Source: an uncultured Alphaproteobacteria bacterium (GTDB taxonomy: Bacteria; Pseudomonadota; Alphaproteobacteria; RF32; CAG-239). From it: a stretch of 35,003 bases of DNA. The translations under genes were made by a program, and so were the position numbers. Where the stretch lies: the NCBI GenBank assembly GCA_944390885.1, contig CALXRP010000003.1, forward strand, positions 1-35,003, read 5' to 3'. The notes under the pieces were generated by a model that saw only the letters and a list, made by a program, of their open reading frames with translations, did not search any database and was not told where the DNA came from. This document shows, in pieces, positions 32,361 to 35,003 of the stretch. Position 1 is the first letter of the stretch. Each line of letters starts with the position of its first letter.

Positions 32361-33560
32361 TTAAGACAGCTGTTGCCAATAATGCAGTTCTCTCTGCAGA
32401 TTTTGCCGGGCTGTTTCTTCCAATATCTCTTTAAAAAACGGAAGATGGAAAATTTCCGATTTTAACTGCCGCTGCAAAAAACTTTTTCTTTCTGTCACAA
32501 AGCTTCCGATATCCGCATATTCCTGCAAGATACCAAGGCTGTATCTGCCATAGTTGGCCGCATCGCCCAAGATTGCCATATCCATATCGCTTATCAATTT
32601 TTCTTCGTCCGTTTGTCTGACGACATCCGGTCGATGAACTGTTGCCCGGATCAGAGCCGGTATAAGCTTTTTTTCTCTATCAAGGTAGAGCCGGTCTATG
32701 ATTTTTGCGATTGACTTTTCTTCCGCATTGGTTTCCCCCGAAACAAAATCATGATAAAACCAAGCTAACAGAATATCTCCTTTTTTAATCTTCTGCCGAT
32801 TTTTTGACAAATGATAGTAAATATTAAGAAAATTTATTCCGTAAGCTAAATGGCTCAGATTATGGTACGGTCTTTTTTCATAAACCTCGCATAACTTATC
32901 CCACGCTTCTTCCGGCTGACTCTTAAAATATCCGGGAACCGTTTCGTGATAGGCTTCAATAAACGTTTTTCTCAAACATTTTTTCATCATGGCATTATGC
33001 ACCCTCGGGGCAACATAAGACATGGCGGCAATATATTCTTCCATTTTGCAGAGGTTTTTAAAAGCAGAAGAAGAAATATAAGTCAGGTTTTCCTGCGGAA
33101 CGGGGATCAGCTCCATTCCCAACGGACGGTGCCGAACAGCAAGAAGCTGTTTATTGATAATCGATTGATACATTTCATCCGCATCATCACCGATAATTCG
33201 CTTTCCACGAATCAAAACCGTTGCCCCATAATATAATGCAGCATCAACCGTCAGTCCCTCATAAGAAACAACATAAAGGCAACCGGTGTCTGTTTCCAGG
33301 CGGGCCATAGCTTTTTCCTCAGAGACAGAAAAAATATTTCCGCAAAGACGGCGGCTTTTCCAAAGACCTAAAAAATCCTGCAAACTCTGCCATACCAAAT
33401 TTTTTCGTTCTTCTATGCCAAACAAGCGTTTTTTCTTATCGGGATTTTCACCGATACCGATAATAACTTTGTCATAAGAGCACAGAGCTTCACATACAAT
33501 TCGAAAATGTCCAATGGTAAAAGGATCAAAAGATCCGGCATAAAAAGCAATCTTTTCCAT
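32361..33560 (-). CDS. CoaD-like nucleotidyltransferase fused to COG4339-type HD domain
   Basis: A 399-residue protein. Residues ~1-170 resemble phosphopantetheine adenylyltransferase: YAGSFDPFTIGH (7-18, nucleotide-binding HxGH type), VLIRGKRIIGDDADEMYQSIINKQL (cognate to the RGLR segment, but RGKR here) and TYISSSAFKN (ISSS motif). CoaD makes dephospho-CoA from phosphopantetheine and ATP. Residues ~200-399 match the COG4339 HD-like phosphohydrolase family: PYHNLSHL, LLAWFYHDFV, then SDMDMAILG. Normal CoaD is ~160 residues and separate; this fusion is unusual. The start is ATG 33560 rather than a TTG at 33566, and only a weak site is visible. It lies 71 nt after nrdG on the same strand. Whether it is the cell's only CoaD is unknown. 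Confidence 0.8.
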   Translation of the reverse strand: MEKIAFYAGSFDPFTIGHFRIVCEALCSYDKVIIGIGENPDKKKRLFGIEERKNLVWQSLQDFLGLWKSRRLCGNIFSVSEEKAMARLETDTGCLYVVSYEGLTVDAALYYGATVLIRGKRIIGDDADEMYQSIINKQLLAVRHRPLGMELIPVPQENLTYISSSAFKNLCKMEEYIAAMSYVAPRVHNAMMKKCLRKTFIEAYHETVPGYFKSQPEEAWDKLCEVYEKRPYHNLSHLAYGINFLNIYYHLSKNRQKIKKGDILLAWFYHDFVSGETNAEEKSIAKIIDRLYLDREKKLIPALIRATVHRPDVVRQTDEEKLISDMDMAILGDAANYGRYSLGILQEYADIGSFVTERKSFLQRQLKSEIFHLPFFKEILEETARQNLQRELHYWQQLS

Positions 33561-33631
33561 AAACAAATAATTTAAGAAATTAATAATTTTTAAGAAGCCT
33601 GTATTTTATGCCGGGATTTTATTATGTCAAG

Positions 33632-34333
33632 CTATTTACGCAAATCAAAATCAGAAAAACTTTGCTGCAAATAAGCCGTCAGTTCGGGATTATTGAAAAA
33701 CTGCTCGCATTGCCAGTCCTGCGTTACGGTATCTGACGGAATCGGGCGGTATTTTTGCAAGTGGTAGCTTTTGACACCGCGCTTTTTGAGTTCTTCGGCA
33801 ATAGCATAGATATCTTCTATGTTCAAAATGCGGGGGTCGCAGGTTGTTCGACATTCAAAGGAGATTCCACTGTTCAAAAGCAGCTGCAGGCTTTCCTGCG
33901 CTTTGGCAAGATGATTGGCTCCGCCGACGGCCTTTTGATATTTTTCTTCAACGAAAGGCGCTTTGATATCAAAACCGACCCAATCCAGCAGAGGCAGAAT
34001 TTTTTTCAGATGTTCCGGACGATACCCCCCGGTATGCAAACCGATTTTATACCCTAAGGCTTTGACTTCCCTGATTTTTTCTTCCAGAGAATCCTGCACA
34101 AGCGGTTCTCCGCCGCTAAAAACGACGGCGTCCAGAGCCTTTGTCCGTTTTTGCAAAAACTCAAAAATCACTTTCCAGTCATGATTTCCGTTCTGTCCGA
34201 TTTTTTGCAGCTCGGTATTGTAGCAAAACGGGCAACGCCAAGGACAGCCCTGCAGAAAAATAACCGCAGCAACCTGTCCGGGATAATCTACCAAGCTGAA
34301 ACGTTCAATGCCGCCGATATTTATTTCTTCCAT
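33632..34333 (-). CDS. nrdG: NrdG-like anaerobic ribonucleotide reductase activase (radical SAM)
   Basis: A 233-residue radical SAM protein starting IGGIERFSLVDYPGQVAAVIFLQGC. The CPWRCPFC motif is CX3CX2C and holds the 4Fe-4S cluster that cleaves SAM. FSGGEPL and GLHTGGY follow, the usual activase features. It should place the glycyl radical on NrdD, whose radical domain is encoded just upstream. The protein is longer than E. coli NrdG and of the type linked to class III reductases with zinc-finger NrdD. AGAGG precedes the ATG. A strong hairpin sits in the gap between nrdD and nrdG, so expression of nrdG may be lower than that of nrdD. Confidence 0.9.
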   Translation of the reverse strand: MEEINIGGIERFSLVDYPGQVAAVIFLQGCPWRCPFCYNTELQKIGQNGNHDWKVIFEFLQKRTKALDAVVFSGGEPLVQDSLEEKIREVKALGYKIGLHTGGYRPEHLKKILPLLDWVGFDIKAPFVEEKYQKAVGGANHLAKAQESLQLLLNSGISFECRTTCDPRILNIEDIYAIAEELKKRGVKSYHLQKYRPIPSDTVTQDWQCEQFFNNPELTAYLQQSFSDFDLRK

Positions 34334-34350
34334 TTCTTACCTCTTATAAA

Positions 34351-34388
34351 AATCCCCGGTATGATGAAAGATTATCCTACCGGGGATT
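34351..34388 (-). terminator. Hairpin between the radical-domain gene and nrdG
   Basis: Perfect 11-bp stem, AATCCCCGGTA with TACCGGGGATT, and a 16-nt loop, followed on the minus strand by TTTTAT. It is terminator-like, but it lies inside the predicted nrdD-nrdG transcript, so it may only attenuate or protect the upstream RNA. Confidence 0.7.
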
Positions 34389-34412
34389 GTTTTTTGACAA
34401 AGCGTTTAAGAA

Positions 34413-34610
34413 TTACTCAGCTGCAACATCCATTGCATCAAATTTTACGGCTTTGCTTTCGCAGAAGCATACACGGGAGTAAAACTCAGATTTTTTGCCC
34501 TTGTTGAACTCGGAAACCGGACGGTGATAACCCATTACTCTGGTCCAGATTTCGCAGGGTTGTCTTTCTTCATCGCTTAATTTTACATCTTCAAAATTAA
34601 CAGTATTCAT
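34413..34610 (-). CDS. Separate glycyl-radical domain of anaerobic ribonucleotide reductase
   Basis: 65 residues beginning MNTVNFEDVKLSDEE. The stretch EIWTRVMGYHRPVSEFNKG is the C-terminal radical loop of class III reductases, with the radical Gly in RVMGYHRP. In NrdD as generally known this loop is the end of a single ~600-700-residue chain. Here the main NrdD frame stops at 34642 and this ORF starts at 34610 with its own GGAG site 6 nt upstream of ATG. The frame differs by +1 from NrdD. The polypeptide would have to insert into the NrdD barrel from outside, as GrcA does for pyruvate formate-lyase. A frameshift or a sequence error is the alternative. Confidence 0.75.
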   Translation of the reverse strand: MNTVNFEDVKLSDEERQPCEIWTRVMGYHRPVSEFNKGKKSEFYSRVCFCESKAVKFDAMDVAAE

Positions 34611-34641
34611 TTCTTTCTCCATTTGTTGATTGAATTTTACT

Positions 34642-35003
34642 CTATGCAACTTCTTTTCTGGAAGCTGCGGCTCTTCTTTTTTCTGCCTTTTTCTCTTCAT
34701 CACAGATCGGGCAATACTTATGTTCACCGGAAAGGTAGCCGTGTTTCGGACAAATCGAGAACGTCGGCGTAATGGTGACATAAGGCAGTCGGTAGTTGGT
34801 CAGAACGCGGCGGACAATGTCGCGGCAGACCTTGGCTGATGAAACTCTCTGACCCATGTACAGGTGCAATACCGTACCGCCGGTGTATTTGGTTTGCAGT
34901 TTTTCCTGCAGTTCCAAAGCCTCGAACGGGTCATCAGTGTAGTTAACCGGCAGCTGGGACGAGTTGGTATAATACGGATTTTCTTCCGTCCCGGCTTGCA
35001 GGA
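34642..35003 (-). CDS. nrdD: NrdD, anaerobic ribonucleoside-triphosphate reductase (C-terminal part, cut by window edge)
   Basis: The last ~120 residues are visible; the N-terminus lies beyond 35003. The visible protein begins near LQAGTEENPYYTNSSQLPVNY and continues TKYTGGTVLHLYMGQR. It then gives the zinc-binding segment CPKHGYLSGEHKYCPICDEE and ends KKAEKRRAAASRKEVA. These are class III NrdD features; the enzyme makes deoxynucleotides without oxygen. The catalytic cysteines are in the missing part. The chain stops before the glycyl-radical loop, which is supplied by the next ORF. The TTG at 34917 is not a start; the frame continues upstream. Confidence 0.92.
   Translation of the reverse strand, partial: LQAGTEENPYYTNSSQLPVNYTDDPFEALELQEKLQTKYTGGTVLHLYMGQRVSSAKVCRDIVRRVLTNYRLPYVTITPTFSICPKHGYLSGEHKYCPICDEEKKAEKRRAAASRKEVA

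Noticed and set aside
34413..34781. 122-residue frame starting upstream of the radical-domain ORF
   Set aside because: Its first half overlaps the NrdD zinc-site coding region in another frame and gives Arg/Lys-rich nonsense. The ATG at 34610 with GGAG fits much better, although the open frame keeps a +1 frameshift possible.

Overview
The window looks like a chromosomal segment of a low-to-mid GC, motile alphaproteobacterium able to grow without oxygen. The indicators are a Caulobacter-type flagellar operon order (fliF-fliG-fliH/flbE-fliN-flbD-flhA), a lexA promoter carrying the alphaproteobacterial SOS operator GTTC-N7-GTTC, the yfgM-bamB-der cluster of Gram-negatives, tRNA genes with encoded CCA, and an oxygen-sensitive class III ribonucleotide reductase. 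A gut-associated lineage would fit, but that is inference.

Layout. 1-312: two copies of a 129-bp repeat next to a hairpin terminator and tRNA-Glu(TTC). 469-2920: a divergent pair, an anchored divergent-type polysaccharide deacetylase (-) and an exported lysozyme-like protein (+). 3025-3681: lexA. 3694-15637: one long minus-strand flagellar operon (fliF, fliG, fliH, fliN, flbD, flhA, flhF, flhG, a FliK-like gene, a membrane J-domain protein) building the MS ring, switch and export gate, and setting flagellar gene expression and number. 15638-16114: a GC-rich, gene-free block of degenerate repeats. 16115-19018: an RlmD/TrmA-type RNA methyltransferase and a membrane PAS-GGDEF diguanylate cyclase (-). 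19198-23873: a tandem-duplicated membrane protein, then yfgM-bamB-der (+). 23989-25854: a small membrane protein, then psd-pssA (-), the phosphatidylethanolamine pathway.

26065-30102: tRNA-Leu(TAA) with a small integrated element at its 3' end. A 20-bp exact copy of the tRNA 3' end at 30083-30102 marks the far boundary. Inside are an integrase N-terminal remnant, an AAA/DUF4143 ATPase and an AT-rich DUF262/HNH (GmrSD-like) nuclease with its own promoter and a possible operator. This is the clearest transferred region and a candidate phage-defence islet.

30231-35003: a small unknown gene, a flavin-reductase-like protein with a Lys-rich tail, a NADAR protein, a fusion of a CoaD-like nucleotidyltransferase with a COG4339-type HD domain, and the anaerobic ribonucleotide reductase genes. 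The glycyl-radical domain of NrdD is a separate 65-residue ORF with its own ribosome binding site, upstream of nrdG; the main NrdD chain runs off the window edge. This split NrdD, the tRNA-Leu islet and the CoaD-HD fusion are the most interesting observations.
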